From contig OX359250.1 in assembly GCA_947179485.1 (NCBI GenBank), positions 8,041,873 through 8,105,872 on the forward strand: a DNA stretch of 64,000 bases. The letters are read 5' to 3'. Made by a program: the position numbers and the translations under genes. Positions 10,131 through 22,139 of the stretch are shown one piece after another (the first letter of the stretch is position 1; every line of letters starts with the position of its first letter). This stretch comes from Allacma fusca (lineage: Eukaryota > Arthropoda > Collembola > Symphypleona > Sminthuridae). The notes beneath the pieces were generated by a model. The model was not told the origin of the DNA, ran no database searches, and saw only the letters and a list, made by a program, of their open reading frames with translations.

Positions 10131-13100
10131 TTTCGTAGTTAATTTTGTAGTAAATTTTGTAGTTAATTTTGTAGTTAATTTTGTAGTTAATTTTGTAGTT
10201 AATTTTGTAGTTAATTTTGTAGTTAATTTTGTAGTTAATTTTGTAGTTAATTTTGTAGTTAAGCTTGCAGTTAAGCGTGTAGTTAAGCTTGTTGTTAAGC
10301 TTGTAGTTAAGCTAGTAGTTAAGCTTGTAGTTAAGCTTGTAGTTAATTTCGTAGTTAATTTCGTAGTTAATTTTGTAGTTAATTTTGTAGTTAATTTTGT
10401 AGTTAATTTTGTAGTTAATTTTGTAGTTAATTTTGTAGTTAATTTTGTAGTTAATTTTGTAGTTAATTTTGTAGTTAATTTTGTAGTTAATTTTGTAGTT
10501 AATTTTGTAGTCAATTTTGTAGTTAATTTTGTAGTCAATTTTGTAGTCAATTTTGTAGTTAATTTTGTAGTTAATTTTGTAGTTAATTTTGTAGTTAATT
10601 TTGTAGTTAATTTTGTAGTTAATTTTGTAGTTAATTTTGTGGTTAATTTTGTAGTTAATTTTGTAGTTAATTTTGTAGTTAATTTTGTAGTTAATTTTGT
10701 AGTTAATTTTGTAGTTAATTTTGTAGTTAATTTTGTAGTTAATTTTGTAGTTAATTTTGTAGTTAATTTTGTAGTTAATTTTGTAGTTAATTTTGTAGTT
10801 AATTTTGTGGTTAATTTTGTAGTTAATTTTGTAGTTAATTTTGTAGTTAATTTTGTAGTTAATTTTGTAGTTAATTTTGTAGTTAATTTTGTAGTTAATT
10901 TTGTAGTTAATTTTGTAGTTAATTTTGTAGTTAATTTTGTAGTCAATTTTGTAGTTAATTTTGTAGTCAATTTTGTAGTCAATTTTGTAGTTAATTTTGT
11001 AGTTAATTTTGTAGTTAATTTTGTAGTTAATTTTGTAGTTAATTTTGTAGTTACTTTTGTAGTTAATTTTGTAGTTAATTTTGTAGTTAATTTTGTAGTT
11101 AATTTTGTAGTTAATTTTGTAGTTAATTTTGTAGTTAATTTTGTAGTTAATTTTGTAGTTAATTTTGTAGTTAATTTTGTAGTTAATTTTGTAGTTAATT
11201 TTGTAGTTAATTTTGTAGTTAATTTTGTAGTTAATTTTGTAGTTAATTTTGTAGTTAATTTTGTAGTTAATTTTGTAGTTAATTTTGTAGTTAATTTTGT
11301 AGTTAATTTTGTAGTTAATTTTGTAGTTAATTTTGTAGTTAATTTTGTAGTAATTTTGTAGTTAATTTTGTAGTTAATTTTGTAGTTAATTTTGTAGTAA
11401 TTTTGTAGTTAATTTTGTAGTTAATTTTGTAGTTAATTTTGTAGTTAATTTTGTAGTTAATTTTGTAGTAATTTTGTAGTTAATTTTGTAGTTAATTTTG
11501 TAGTTAATTTTGTAGTAATTTTGTAGTTAATTTTGTAGTTAATTTTGTAGTTAATTTTGTAGTAATTTTGTAGTTAATTTTGTAGTTAATTTTGTAGTAA
11601 TTTTGTAGTTAAGTATGTAGTAAATTTTGTAGTTAATTTTGTAGTTAATTTTGTAGTTAATTTTGTAGTTAATTTTGTAGTTAATTTTGTAGTTAATTTT
11701 GTAGTTAATTTTGTAGTTAATTTTGTAGTTAATTTTGTAGTCAATTTTGTAGTTAATTTTGTAGTCAATTTTGTAGTTAATTTTGTAGTTAATTTTGTAG
11801 TTAATTTTGTAGTTAATTTTGTAGTTAATTTTGTAGTTAATTTTGTAGTTAATTTTGTAGTTAATTTTGTAGTTAATTTTGTAGTTAATTTTGTAGTTAA
11901 TTTTGTAGTTAATTTTGTAGTTAATTTTGTAGTTAATTTTGTAGTTAATTTTGTAGTTAATTTTGTAGTTAATTTTGTAGTTAATTTTGTAGTTAATTTT
12001 GTAGTTAATTTTGTAGTTAATTTTGTAGTTAATTTTGTAGTTAATTTTGTAGTTAATTTTGTAGTTAATTTTGTAGTTAATTTTGTAGTCAATTTTGTAG
12101 TTAATTTTGTAGTTAATTTTGTAGTTAATTTTGTAGTTAATTTTGTAAGTAATTTTGTAGTTAATTTTGTAGTTAATTTTGTAGTTAATTTTGTAGTTAA
12201 TTTTGTAGTTAAGCTTGCAGTTAAACTTGTAGTTAAGCGTGTAGTTAAGCTTGTTGTTAAGCTTGTAGTTAAGCTAGTAGTTAAGCTTGTAGTTAAGCTT
12301 GTAGTTAATTTTGTAGTTAATTTTGTAGTAATTTTGTAGTTAATTATGTAGTAAATTTTGTAGTTAATTTTGTAGTTAATTTTGTAGTTAATTATGTAGT
12401 TAATTTTGTAGGTAATTTTGTAGTTAATTTTGTAGTTAATTTTGTAGTTAATTTTGTAGTTAATTTTGTAGTTAATTTTGTAGTTAATTTTGTAGTTAAT
12501 TTTGTAGGTAATTTTGTAGTTAATTTTGTAGTTAATTTTGTAGTTAATTTTGTAGTTAATTTTGTAGTTAATTTTGTAGTTAATTTTGTAGTTAATTTTG
12601 TAGTTAATTTTGTAGTTAATTTTGTAGTTAATTTTGTAGTTAATTTTGTAGTTAATTTTGTAGTTAATTTTGTAGTTAATTTTGTAGTTAATTTTGTAGT
12701 TAATTTTGTAGTTAATTTTGTAGTTAATTTTGTAGTTAATTTTGTAGTTAATTTTGTAGTTAATTTTGTAGTTAATTTTGTAGTTAATTTTGTAGTTAAT
12801 TTTGTAGTTAATTTTGTAGTTAATTTTGTAGTTAATTTTGTAGTTAATTTTGTAGTTAATTTTGTAGTTAATTTTGTAGTTAATTTTGTAGTTAATTTTG
12901 TAGTTAATTTTGTAGTTAATTTTGTAGTTAATTTTGTAGTTAATTTTGTAGTTAATTTTGTAGTTAATTTTGTAGTTAATTTTGTAGTTAATTTTGTAAG
13001 TAATTTTGTAGTTAATTTTGTAGTTAATTTTGTAGTTAATTTTGTAGTTAATTTTGTAGTTAATTTTGTAGTTAAGCTTGCAGTTAAACTTGTAGTTAAG

Positions 13101-15964
13101 CGTGTAGTTAAGCTTGTTGTTAAGCTTGTAGTTAAGCTAGTAGTTAAGCTTGTAGTTAAGCTTGTAGTTAATTTTGTAGTTAATTTTGTAGTAATTTTGT
13201 AGTTAATTATGTAGTAAATTTTGTAGTTAATTTTGTAGTTAATTTTGTAGTTAATTTTGTAGTTAATTTTGTAGGTAATTTTGTAGTTAATTTTGTAGTT
13301 AATTTTGTAGTTAATTTTGTAGTTAATTTTGTAGTTAATTTTGTAGTTAATTTTGTAGTTAATTTTGTAGTTAATTTTGTAGTTAATTTTGTAGTTAATT
13401 TTGTAGTTAATTTTGTAGTTAATTTTGTAGTTAATTTTGTAGTTAATTTTGTAGTTAATTTTGTAGTTAATTTTGTAGTTAATTTTGTAGTTAATTTTGT
13501 AGTTAATTTTGTAGTTAATTTTGTAGTTAATTTTGTAGTTAATTTTGTAGTTAATTTTGTAGGTAATTTTGTAGTTAATTTTGTAGTTAATTTTGTAGTT
13601 AATTTTGTAGTTAATTTTGTAGTTAATTTTGTAGTTAATTTTGTAGTTAATTTTGTAGTTAATTTTGTAGTTAATTTTGTAGTTAATTTTGTAGTTAATT
13701 TTGTAGTTAATTTTGTAGTTAATTTTGTAGTTAATTTTGTAGTTAATTTTGTAGTTAATTTTGTAGTTAATTTTTTAAGTAATTTTGTAGTTAATTTTGT
13801 AGTTAATTTTGTAGTTAATTTTGTAGTTAATTTTGTAGTTAATTTTGTAGTTAATTTTGTAGTTAATTTTGTAGTTAATTTTGTAGTTAATTTTGTAGTT
13901 AATTTTGTAGTTAATTTTGTAGTTAATTTTGTAGTTAATTTTGTAGTTAATTTTGTAGTTAATTTTGTAGTTAATTTTGTAGTTAATTTTGTAGTTAATT
14001 TTGTAGTTAATTTTGTAGTTAATTTTGTAGTTAATTTTGTAGTTAATTTTGTAGTTAATTTTGTAAGCAATTTTGTAGTTAATTTTGTAGTTAATTTTGT
14101 AGTTAATTTTGTAGTTAATTTTGTAGTTAATTTTGTAGTTAAGCTTGCAGTTAAACTTGTAGTTAAGCGTGTAGTTAAGCTTGTTGTTAAGCTTGTAGTT
14201 AAGCTAGTAGTTAAGCTTGTAGTTAAGCTTGTAGTTAATTTTGTAGTTAATTTTGTAGTAATTTTGTAGTTAATTATGTAGTAAATTTTGTATGTAATTT
14301 TGTAGTTAATTTTGTAGTTAATTTTGTAGTTAATTTTGTAGTTAATTTTGTAGTTAATTTTGTAGTTAATTTTGTAGTTAATTTTGTAGTTAATTTTGTA
14401 GTTAATTTTGTAGTTAATTTTGTAGTTAATTTTGTAGTTAATTTTGTAGTTAATTTTGTAGTTAATTTTGTAGTTAATTTTGTAGTTAATTTTGTAGTTA
14501 ATTTTGTAGTTAATTTTGTAGTTAATTTTGTAGTTAATTTTGTAGTTAATTTTGTAGTTAATTTTGTAGTTAATTTTGTAGTTAATTTTGTAGTTAATTT
14601 TGTAGTTAATTTTGTAGTTAATTTTGTAGTTAATTTTGTAGTTAATTTTGTAGTTAATTTTGTAGTTAATTTTGTAGTTAATTTTGTAGTTAATTTTGTA
14701 GTTAATTTTGTAGTTAATTTTGTAGTTAATTTTGTAGTTAATTTTGTAGTTAATTTTTTAAGTAATTTTGTAGTTAATTTTGTAGTTAATTGTGTAGTTA
14801 ATTTTGTAGTTAATTTTGTAGTTAATTTTGTAGTTAAGCTTGCAGTTAAACTTGTAGTTAAGCGTGTAGTTAAGCTTGTTGTTAGGCTTGTAGTTAAGCT
14901 AGTAGTTAAGCTTGTAGTTAAGCTTGTAGTTAATTTCGTAGTTAATTTTGTAGTTAATTTTGTAGTTAATTTTGTAGTAAATTTTGTAGTTAATTTTGTA
15001 GTTAATTTTGTAGTTAATTTTGTAGTTAATTTTGTAGTTAATTTTGTAGTTAAGCTTGCAGTTAAACTTGTAGTTAAGCGTGTAGTTAAGCTTGTAGTTA
15101 AGCTTGTAGTTAAGCTTGTAGTTAAGCTTGTAGTTAAGCTTGTAGTTAAGCTTGTAGTTAATTTTGTAGTTAATTTTGTAGTTAATTTTGTAGTTAAATT
15201 TGTAGTTAATTTTGTAGTTAATTTTGTAGTTAATTTTGTAGTTAATTTTGTAGTTAATTTTGTAGTTAATTTTGTAGTTAAGCTTGCAGTTAAACTTGTA
15301 GTTAAGCGTGTAGTTAAGCTTGTTGTTAAGCTTGTAGTTAAGCTAGTAGTTAAGCTTGTAGTTAAGCTTGTAGTTAATTTTGTAGTTAATTTTGTAGTAA
15401 TTTTGTAGTTAATTATGTAGTAAATTTTGTATGTAATTTTGTAGTTAATTTTGTAGTTAATTTTGTAGTTAATTTTGTAGTTAATTTTGTAGTTAATTTT
15501 GTAGTTAATTTTGTAGTTAATTTTGTAGTTAATTTTGTAGTTAATTTTGTAGTTAATTTTGTAGTTAATTTTGTAGTTAATTTTGTAGTTAATTTTGTAG
15601 TTAATTTTGTAGTTAATTTTGTAGTTAATTTTGTAGTTAATTTTGTAGTTAATTTTGTAGTTAATTTTGTAGTTAATTTTGTAGTTAATTTTGTAGTTAA
15701 TTTTGTAGTTAATTTTGTAGTTAATTTTGTAGTTAATTTTGTAGTTAAGCTTGCAGTTAAACTTGTAGTTAAGCGTGTAGTTAAGCTTGTTGTTAAGCTT
15801 GTAGTTAAGCTAGTAGTTAAGCTTGTAGTTAAGCTTGTAGTTAATTTCGTAGTTAATTTTGTAGTTATATTTGTAGTTAATTTTGTAGTTAATTTTGTAG
15901 TTAATTTTGTAGTTAATTTTGTAGTTAATTTTGTAGTTAATTTTGTAGTTAATTTTGTAGTTAA

Positions 15965-16324
15965 GCTTGCAGTTAAACTTGTAGTTAAGCGTGTAGTTAA
16001 GCTTGTAGTTAAGCTTGTAGTTAAGCGTGTAGTTAAGCTTGTAGTTAAGCTTGTAGTTAAGCTTGTAGTTAAGCTTGTAGTTAAGCTTGTAGTTAAGCTT
16101 GTAGTTAAGCTTGTAGTTAAGCTTGTAGTTAAGCTTGTAGTTAAGCTTGTAGTTAAGCTTGTAGTTAAGCTTGTAGTTAAGCTTGTAGTTAAGCTTGTAG
16201 TTAAGCTTGTAGTTAAGCTTGTAGTTAAGCTTGTAGTTAAGCTTGTAGTTAAGCTTGTAGTTAAGCTTGTAGTTAAGCTTGTAGTTAAGCTTGTAGTTAA
16301 GCTTGTAGTTAAGCTTGTAGTTAA
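15965..16324 (+). repeat. 30-monomer K block, copy 2
   Basis: Exact-position counterpart (+9526) of the block at 6439-6798, also 360 bp and with the same downstream TACTG monomer. No change in monomer number since duplication, unlike several other points of the 9.5-kb unit. Confidence 0.9.
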
Positions 16325-19300
16325 TTTTGTAGTTAATACTGTAGTTAATTTTGTAGTTAATTTTGTAGTTAATTTTGTAGTTAAGTTTGTAGTTAATTTT
16401 GTAGTTAATTTTGTAGTTAATTTTGTAGTTAATTTTGTAGTTAATTTTGTAGTTAATTTTGTAGTTAATTTTGTAGTTAATTTTGTAGTTAATTTTGTAG
16501 TTAATTTTGTAGGTTATTTTGTAGTTAATTTTGTAGTTAATTTTGTAGTTAATTTTGTAGTTAATTTTGTAGTTAATTTTGTAGTTAATTTTGTAGTTAA
16601 TTTTGTAGTTAATTTTGTAGTTAATTTTGTAGTTAATTTTGTAGTTAATTTTGTAGTTAATTTTGTAAGTAATTTTGTAGTTAATTTTGTAGTTAATTTT
16701 GTAGTTAATTTTGTAGTTAATTTTGTAGTTAATTTTGTAGTTAAGCTTGCAGTTAAACTTGTAGTTAAGCGTGTAGTTAAGCTTGTTGTTAAGCTTGTAG
16801 TTAAGCTTGTAGTTAAGCTTGTAGTTAAGCTTGTAGTTAATTTCGTAGTTAATTTTGTAGTTAATTTTGTAGTTAATTTTGTAGTTAATTTTGTAGTTAA
16901 TTTTGTAGTTAATTTTGTAAGTAATTTTGTAGTTAATTTTGTAGTTAATTTTGTAGTTAATTTTGTAGTTAATTTTGTAGTTAATTTTGTAGTTAAGCTT
17001 GCAGTTAAACTTGTAGTTAAGCGTGTAGTTAAGCTTGTTGTTAAGCTTGTAGTTAAGCTTGTAGTTAAGCTTGTAGTTAAGCTTGTAGTTAATTTCGTAG
17101 TTAATTTTGTAGTTAATTTTGTAGTTAATTTTGGAGTTAATTTTGTAGTTAATTTTGTAGTTAATTTTGTAGTTAATTTTGTAGTTAATTTTGTAGTTAA
17201 TTTTGTAGTTAATTTTGTAGTTAATTTTGTAGTTAATTTTGTAGTTAATTTTGTAGTTAATTTTGTAGTTAATTTTGTAGTTAATTTTGTAGTTAATTTT
17301 GTAGTTAATTTTGTAGTCAATTTTGTAGTTAATTTTGTAGTTAATTTTGTAGTTAATTTTGTAGTTAATTTTGTAGTTAATTTTGTAGTTAATTTTGTAG
17401 TTAATTTTGTAGTTAATTTTGTAGTTAATTTTGTAGTTAATTTTGTAGTTAATTTTGTAGTTAATTTTGTAGTTAATTTTGTAGTTAATTTTGTAGTTAA
17501 TTTTGTAGTTAATTTTGTAGTTAATTTTGTAGTTAATTTTGTAGTTAATTTTGTAGTTAATTTTGTAGTTAATTTTGTAGTAATTTTGTAGTTAATTTTG
17601 TAGTTAATTTTGTAGTTAATTTTGTAGTTAATTTTGTAGTTAATTTTGTAGTTAATTTTGTAGTTAATTTTGTAGTTAATTTTGTAGTTAATTTTGTAGT
17701 TAATTTTGTAGTTAATTTTGTAGTTAATTTTGTAGTTAATTTTGTAGTTAATTTTGTAGTTAATTTTGTAGTTAATTTTGTAGTTAATTTTGTAGTTAAT
17801 TTTGTAGTTAATTTTGTAGTTAATTTTGTAGTTAATTTTGTAGTTAATTTTGTAGTTAATTTTGTAGTTAATTTTGTAGTTAATTTTGTAGTTAATTTTG
17901 TAGTAATTTTGTAGTTAATTATGTAGTAAATTTTGTAGTTAATTTTGTAGTTAATTTTGTAGTTAATTTTGTAGTTAATTTTTTAGTTAATTTTGTAGTT
18001 AATTTTGTAGTTAATTTTGTAGTTAATTTTTTAGTTAATTTTGTAGTTAATTTTGTAGTTTATTTTGTAGTTAATTTTGTAGTTAATTTTGTAGTTAATT
18101 TTGTAGTTAATTTTGTAGTTAATTTTGTAGGTAATTTTGTAGTTAATTTTGTAGTTAATTTTGTAGTTAATTTTGTAGTTAATTTTGTAGTTAATTTTGT
18201 AGTTAATTTTGTAGTTAATTTTGTAGTTAATTTTGTAGTTAATTTTGTAGTTAATTTTGTAGTTAATTTTGTAGTTAATTTTGTAAGTAATTTTGTAGTT
18301 AATTTTGTAGTTAATTTTGTAGTTAATTTTGTAGTTAATTTTGTAGTTAATTTTGTAGTAATTTTGTAGTTAATTTTGTAGTTAATTTTGTAGTTAATTT
18401 TGTAGTAATTTTGTAGTTAATTATGTAGTAAATTTTGTAGTTAATTTTGTAGTTAATTTTGTAGTTAATTTTGTAGTTAATTTTGTAGGTAATTTTGTAG
18501 TTAATTTTGTATTTAATTTTGTAGTTAATTTTGTAGTTAATTTTGTAGTTAATTTTGTAGTTAATTTTGTAGTTAATTTTGTAGTTAATTTTGTAGTTAA
18601 TTTTGTAGTTAATTTTGTAGTTAATTTTGTAGTTAATTTTGTAGTTAATTTTGTAGTTAATTTTGTAGTTAATTTTGTAGTTAATTTTGTAGTTAATTTT
18701 GTAGTTAATTTTGTAGTTAATTTTGTAGTTAATTTTGTAGTTAATTTTGTAGTTAATTTTGTAGTTAATTTTGTAGTTAATTTTGTAGTTAATTTTGTAG
18801 TTAATTTTGTAGTTAATTTTGTAGTTAATTTTGTAGTTAATTTTGTAGTTAATTTTGTAGTTAATTTTGTAGTTAATTTTGTAGTTAATTTTGTAGTTAA
18901 TTTTGTAGTTAATTTTGTAGTTAATTTTGTAGTTAATTTTGTAGTTAATTTTGTAGTTAATTTTGTAAGTAATTTTGTAGTTAATTTTGTAGTTAATTTT
19001 GTAGTTAATTTTGTAGTTAATTTTGTAGTTAATTTTGTAAGTAATTTTGTAGTTAATTTTGTAGTTAATTTTGTAGTTAATTTTGTAGTTAATTTTGTAG
19101 TTAATTTTGTAGTTAATTTTGTAGTTAGTTTTGTAGTTAATTTTGTAGTTAATTTTGTAAGTAATTTTGTAGTTAATTTTGTAGTTAATTTTGTAGTTAA
19201 TTTTGTAGTTAATTTTGTAGTTAAGCTTGCAGTTAAACTTGTAGTTAAGCGTGTAGTTAAGCTTGTTGTTAAGCTTGTGGTTAAGCTAGTAGTTAAGCTT

Positions 19301-19500
19301 GTAGTTAAGCTTGTAGTTAATTTCGTAGTTAATTTTGTAGTTAATTTTGTAGTTAATTTTGTAGTTAATTTTGTAGTTAATTTTGTAGTTAATTTTGTAG
19401 TTAATTTTGTAGTTAATTTTGTAGTTAATTTTGTAGTTAATTTTGTAGTTAATTTTGTAGTTAATTTTGTAGTTAATTTTGTAGTTAATTTTGTAGTTAA

Positions 19501-19680
19501 GCTTGCAGTTAAACTTGTAGTTAAGCGTGTAGTTAAGCTTGTTGTTAAGCTTGCAGTTAAACTTGTAGTTAAGCGTGTAGTTAAGCTTGCAGTTAAACTT
19601 GTAGTTAAGCGTGTAGTTAAGCTTGTTGTTAAGCTTGTGGTTAAGCTAGTAGTTAAGCTTGTAGTTAAGCTTGTAGTTAA
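19501..19680 (+). repeat. K block with header repeated three times, copy 2
   Basis: Counterpart at +9550 of the block at 9951-10130 with identical monomer order. It shows that the nested-header rearrangement predates the 9.5-kb duplication. Confidence 0.9.
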
Positions 19681-21165
19681 TTTCGTAGTTAATTTTGTAG
19701 TAAATTTTGTAGTTAATTTTGTAGTTAATTTTGTAGTTAATTTTGTAGTTAATTTTGTAGTTAATTTTGTAGTTAATTTTGTAGTTAATTTTGTAGTTAA
19801 TTTTGTAGTTAAGCTTGCAGTTAAGCGTGTAGTTAAGCTTGTTGTTAAGCTTGTAGTTAAGCTAGTAGTTAAGCTTGTAGTTAAGCTTGTAGTTAATTTC
19901 GTAGTTAATTTCGTAGTTAATTTTGTAGTTAATTTTGTAGTTAATTTTGTAGTTAATTTTGTAGTTAATTTTGTAGTTAATTTTGTAGTTAATTTTGTAG
20001 TTAATTTTGTAGTTAATTTTGTAGTTAATTTTGTAGTTAATTTTGTAGTTAATTTTGTAGTCAATTTTGTAGTTAATTTTGTAGTCAATTTTGTAGTCAA
20101 TTTTGTAGTTAATTTTGTAGTTAATTTTGTAGTTAATTTTGTAGTTAATTTTGTAGTTAATTTTGTAGTTAATTTTGTAGTTAATTTTGTGGTTAATTTT
20201 GTAGTTAATTTTGTAGTTAATTTTGTAGTTAATTTTGTAGTTAATTTTGTAGTTAATTTTGTAGTTAATTTTGTAGTTAATTTTGTAGTTAATTTTGTAG
20301 TTAATTTTGTAGTTAATTTTGTAGTTAATTTTGTAGTTAATTTTGTAGTTAATTTTGTGGTTAATTTTGTAGTTAATTTTGTAGTTAATTTTGTAGTTAA
20401 TTTTGTAGTTAATTTTGTAGTTAATTTTGTAGTTAATTTTGTAGTTAATTTTGTAGTTAATTTTGTAGTTAATTTTGTAGTTAATTTTGTAGTCAATTTT
20501 GTAGTTAATTTTGTAGTCAATTTTGTAGTCAATTTTGTAGTTAATTTTGTAGTTAATTTTGTAGTTAATTTTGTAGTTAATTTTGTAGTTAATTTTGTAG
20601 TTACTTTTGTAGTTAATTTTGTAGTTAATTTTGTAGTTAATTTTGTAGTTAATTTTGTAGTTAATTTTGTAGTTAATTTTGTAGTTAATTTTGTAGTTAA
20701 TTTTGTAGTTAATTTTGTAGTTAATTTTGTAGTTAATTTTGTAGTTAATTTTGTAGTTAATTTTGTAGTTAATTTTGTAGTTAATTTTGTAGTTAATTTT
20801 GTAGTTAATTTTGTAGTTAATTTTGTAGTTAATTTTGTAGTTAATTTTGTAGTTAATTTTGTAGTTAATTTTGTAGTAATTTTGTAGTTAATTTTGTAGT
20901 TAATTTTGTAGTTAATTTTGTAGTAATTTTGTAGTTAATTTTGTAGTTAATTTTGTAGTTAATTTTGTAGTTAATTTTGTAGTTAATTTTGTAGTAATTT
21001 TGTAGTTAATTTTGTAGTTAATTTTGTAGTTAATTTTGTAGTAATTTTGTAGTTAATTTTGTAGTTAATTTTGTAGTTAATTTTGTAGTAATTTTGTAGT
21101 TAATTTTGTAGTTAATTTTGTAGTAATTTTGTAGTTAAGTATGTAGTAAATTTTGTAGTTAATTT

Positions 21166-21500
21166 TGTAGTTAATTTTGTAGTTAATTTTGTAGTTAATT
21201 TTGTAGTAATTTTGTAGTTAAGTATGTAGTAAATTTTGTAGTTAATTTTGTAGTTAATTTTGTAGTTAATTTTGTAGTTAATTTTGTAGTTAATTTTGTA
21301 GTTAATTTTGTAGTTAATTTTGTAGTTAATTTTGTAGTTAATTTTGTAGTTAATTTTGTAGTTAATTTTGTAGTTAATTTTGTAGTTAATTTTGTAGTTA
21401 ATTTTGTAGTTAATTTCGTAGTTAATTTTGTAGTAAATTTTGTAGTTAATTTTGTAGTTAATTTTGTAGTTAATTTTGTAGTTAATTTTGTAGTTAATTT
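21166..21500 (+). repeat. T-monomer tail up to the gap
   Basis: T monomers with one extra copy of the 11-mer plus AAGTATGTAGTAAA signature (near 21221, repeating the one near 21136) and one TTTCG monomer near 21416. Beyond the end of copy 2 no register with copy 1 is evident. Confidence 0.8.
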
Positions 21501-21700
21501 NNNNNNNNNNNNNNNNNNNNNNNNNNNNNNNNNNNNNNNNNNNNNNNNNNNNNNNNNNNNNNNNNNNNNNNNNNNNNNNNNNNNNNNNNNNNNNNNNNNN
21601 NNNNNNNNNNNNNNNNNNNNNNNNNNNNNNNNNNNNNNNNNNNNNNNNNNNNNNNNNNNNNNNNNNNNNNNNNNNNNNNNNNNNNNNNNNNNNNNNNNNN
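21501..21700. other. Assembly gap of 200 N
   Basis: Exactly 200 undetermined bases. A round number like this is a conventional scaffolding placeholder rather than a measured length, so the true missing length is unknown. Satellite in the same orientation lies on both sides (T monomers on the left, K monomers on the right). The K-block header type changes across the gap, so the two flanks need not be close neighbours in the real chromosome. Confidence 0.98.
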
Positions 21701-21707
21701 TAGTTAA

Positions 21708-22139
21708 GCTTGTAGTTAAGCTTGTTGTTAAGCTTGTAGTTAAGCTTGTAGTTAAGCTTGTAGTTAAGCTTGTAGTTAAGCTTGTAGTTAAGCTTGTAGT
21801 TAAGCTTGTAGTTAAGCTTGTAGTTAAGCTTGTAGTTAAGCTTGTAGTGAAGCGTGTAGTTAAGCTTGTAGTTAAGCTTGTAGTTAAGCTTGTTGTTAAG
21901 CTTGTAGTTAAGCTTGTAGTTAAGCTTGTAGTTAAGCTTGTAGTTAAGCTTGTAGTTAAGCTTGTAGTTAAGCTTGTAGTTAAGCTTGTAGTTAAGCTTG
22001 TAGTTAAGCTTGTAGTTAAGCTTGTAGTTAAGCTTGTAGTTAAGCTTGTAGTTAAGATTGTAGTTAGGGTTGTAGTTAAGCTTGTAGTTAAACTTGTAGT
22101 TAAGCTTGTAGTTAAACTTGTAGTTAAGATTGTAGTTAA
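21708..22139 (+). repeat. K block right of the gap, with type II header at 21840
   Basis: A run of K monomers emerges from the gap, then the type II header (GCTTGTAGTGAA, GCGTGTAGTTAA) starts at 21840. It is followed by plain K, a GTTG variant, a long K run, and an ending with GATTG, AGGGTTG, ACTTG and finally GATTGTAGTTAA at 22128-22139. From the header to the end is exactly 25 monomers. The block is open on its left side because of the gap. Confidence 0.85.

Larger units (their letters stand above)
2130..11640 (+). repeat. 9.5-kb higher-order repeat, copy 1
   Basis: Shares an ordered set of rare variants with 11641-21165. Matching landmarks and offsets: GTCAATT pair at 2251 and 2600 (offset 9490); K cassette at 2723 (9490) and 3538 (9538); GTAAGCAATT near 4540 (9526); 30-monomer K block at 6439 (9526); TTATG marker at 8897 (9526); K block at 9675 and triple-header block at 9951 (9550); GTATGTAGTAAATT near 11612 (9526). 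Internal structure is about 0.7-1.1-kb K/T units in the first half, a K-rich middle (5.3-7.6 kb), a nearly pure T stretch (about 7.6-9.6 kb) and a complex K cluster (9.7-10.35 kb). Ends lie in uniform T runs, so the boundaries are uncertain by about 100 bp. Confidence 0.9.
11641..21165 (+). repeat. 9.5-kb higher-order repeat, copy 2
   Basis: Second, directly adjacent copy of the unit at 2130-11640, with the same variants in the same order. Length differences from copy 1 are +48 bp between the K cassettes at 12213 and 13076, -12 bp before 14070, +24 bp before 19277 and -24 bp before 20887, all whole numbers of monomers. A private substitution is the TTATGTAGTTAA monomer near 12390. The near identity over 9.5 kb indicates a recent duplication or active homogenisation. 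A double-counting assembly error is a possible alternative, but the scattered differences argue against one sequence simply placed twice. Confidence 0.9.
1..21500 (+). repeat. 12-bp satellite array, left segment (type I K-block headers)
   Basis: Every line of this segment reads as head-to-tail TTTTGTAGTTAA (T monomer) interrupted by short blocks of GCTTGTAGTTAA (K monomer). Orientation never flips. K blocks here open with a three-monomer header (GCTTGCAGTTAA, ACTTGTAGTTAA, GCGTGTAGTTAA), called type I. Recurrent point variants include TTTTGTAGGTAA, TTTTGTAAGTAA, TTTCGTAGTTAA, TTTTGTAGTCAA and an 11-bp form TTTTGTAGTAA. There is no unique sequence between repeats, so there is nowhere for a conventional gene, promoter or RNA gene. 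Family identity is unknown to me; I know no named satellite with this monomer. Chromosomal role (centromere, pericentromere, subtelomere) is inference only. Confidence 0.98.

Noticed and set aside
1-21500. CRISPR array
   Set aside because: No alternation of constant repeats with unique spacers of 25-40 bp; the period is 12 bp and everything is repeat.
22064-22080. TTAGGG hexamers (here, and near 23585, 26733, 29547, 49931, 52673, 53513, 54268, 57110 and others) as telomere repeats
   Set aside because: Always single hexamers in one K-block trailer variant, never tandem. They arise from a base change at the AAG junction of a monomer.
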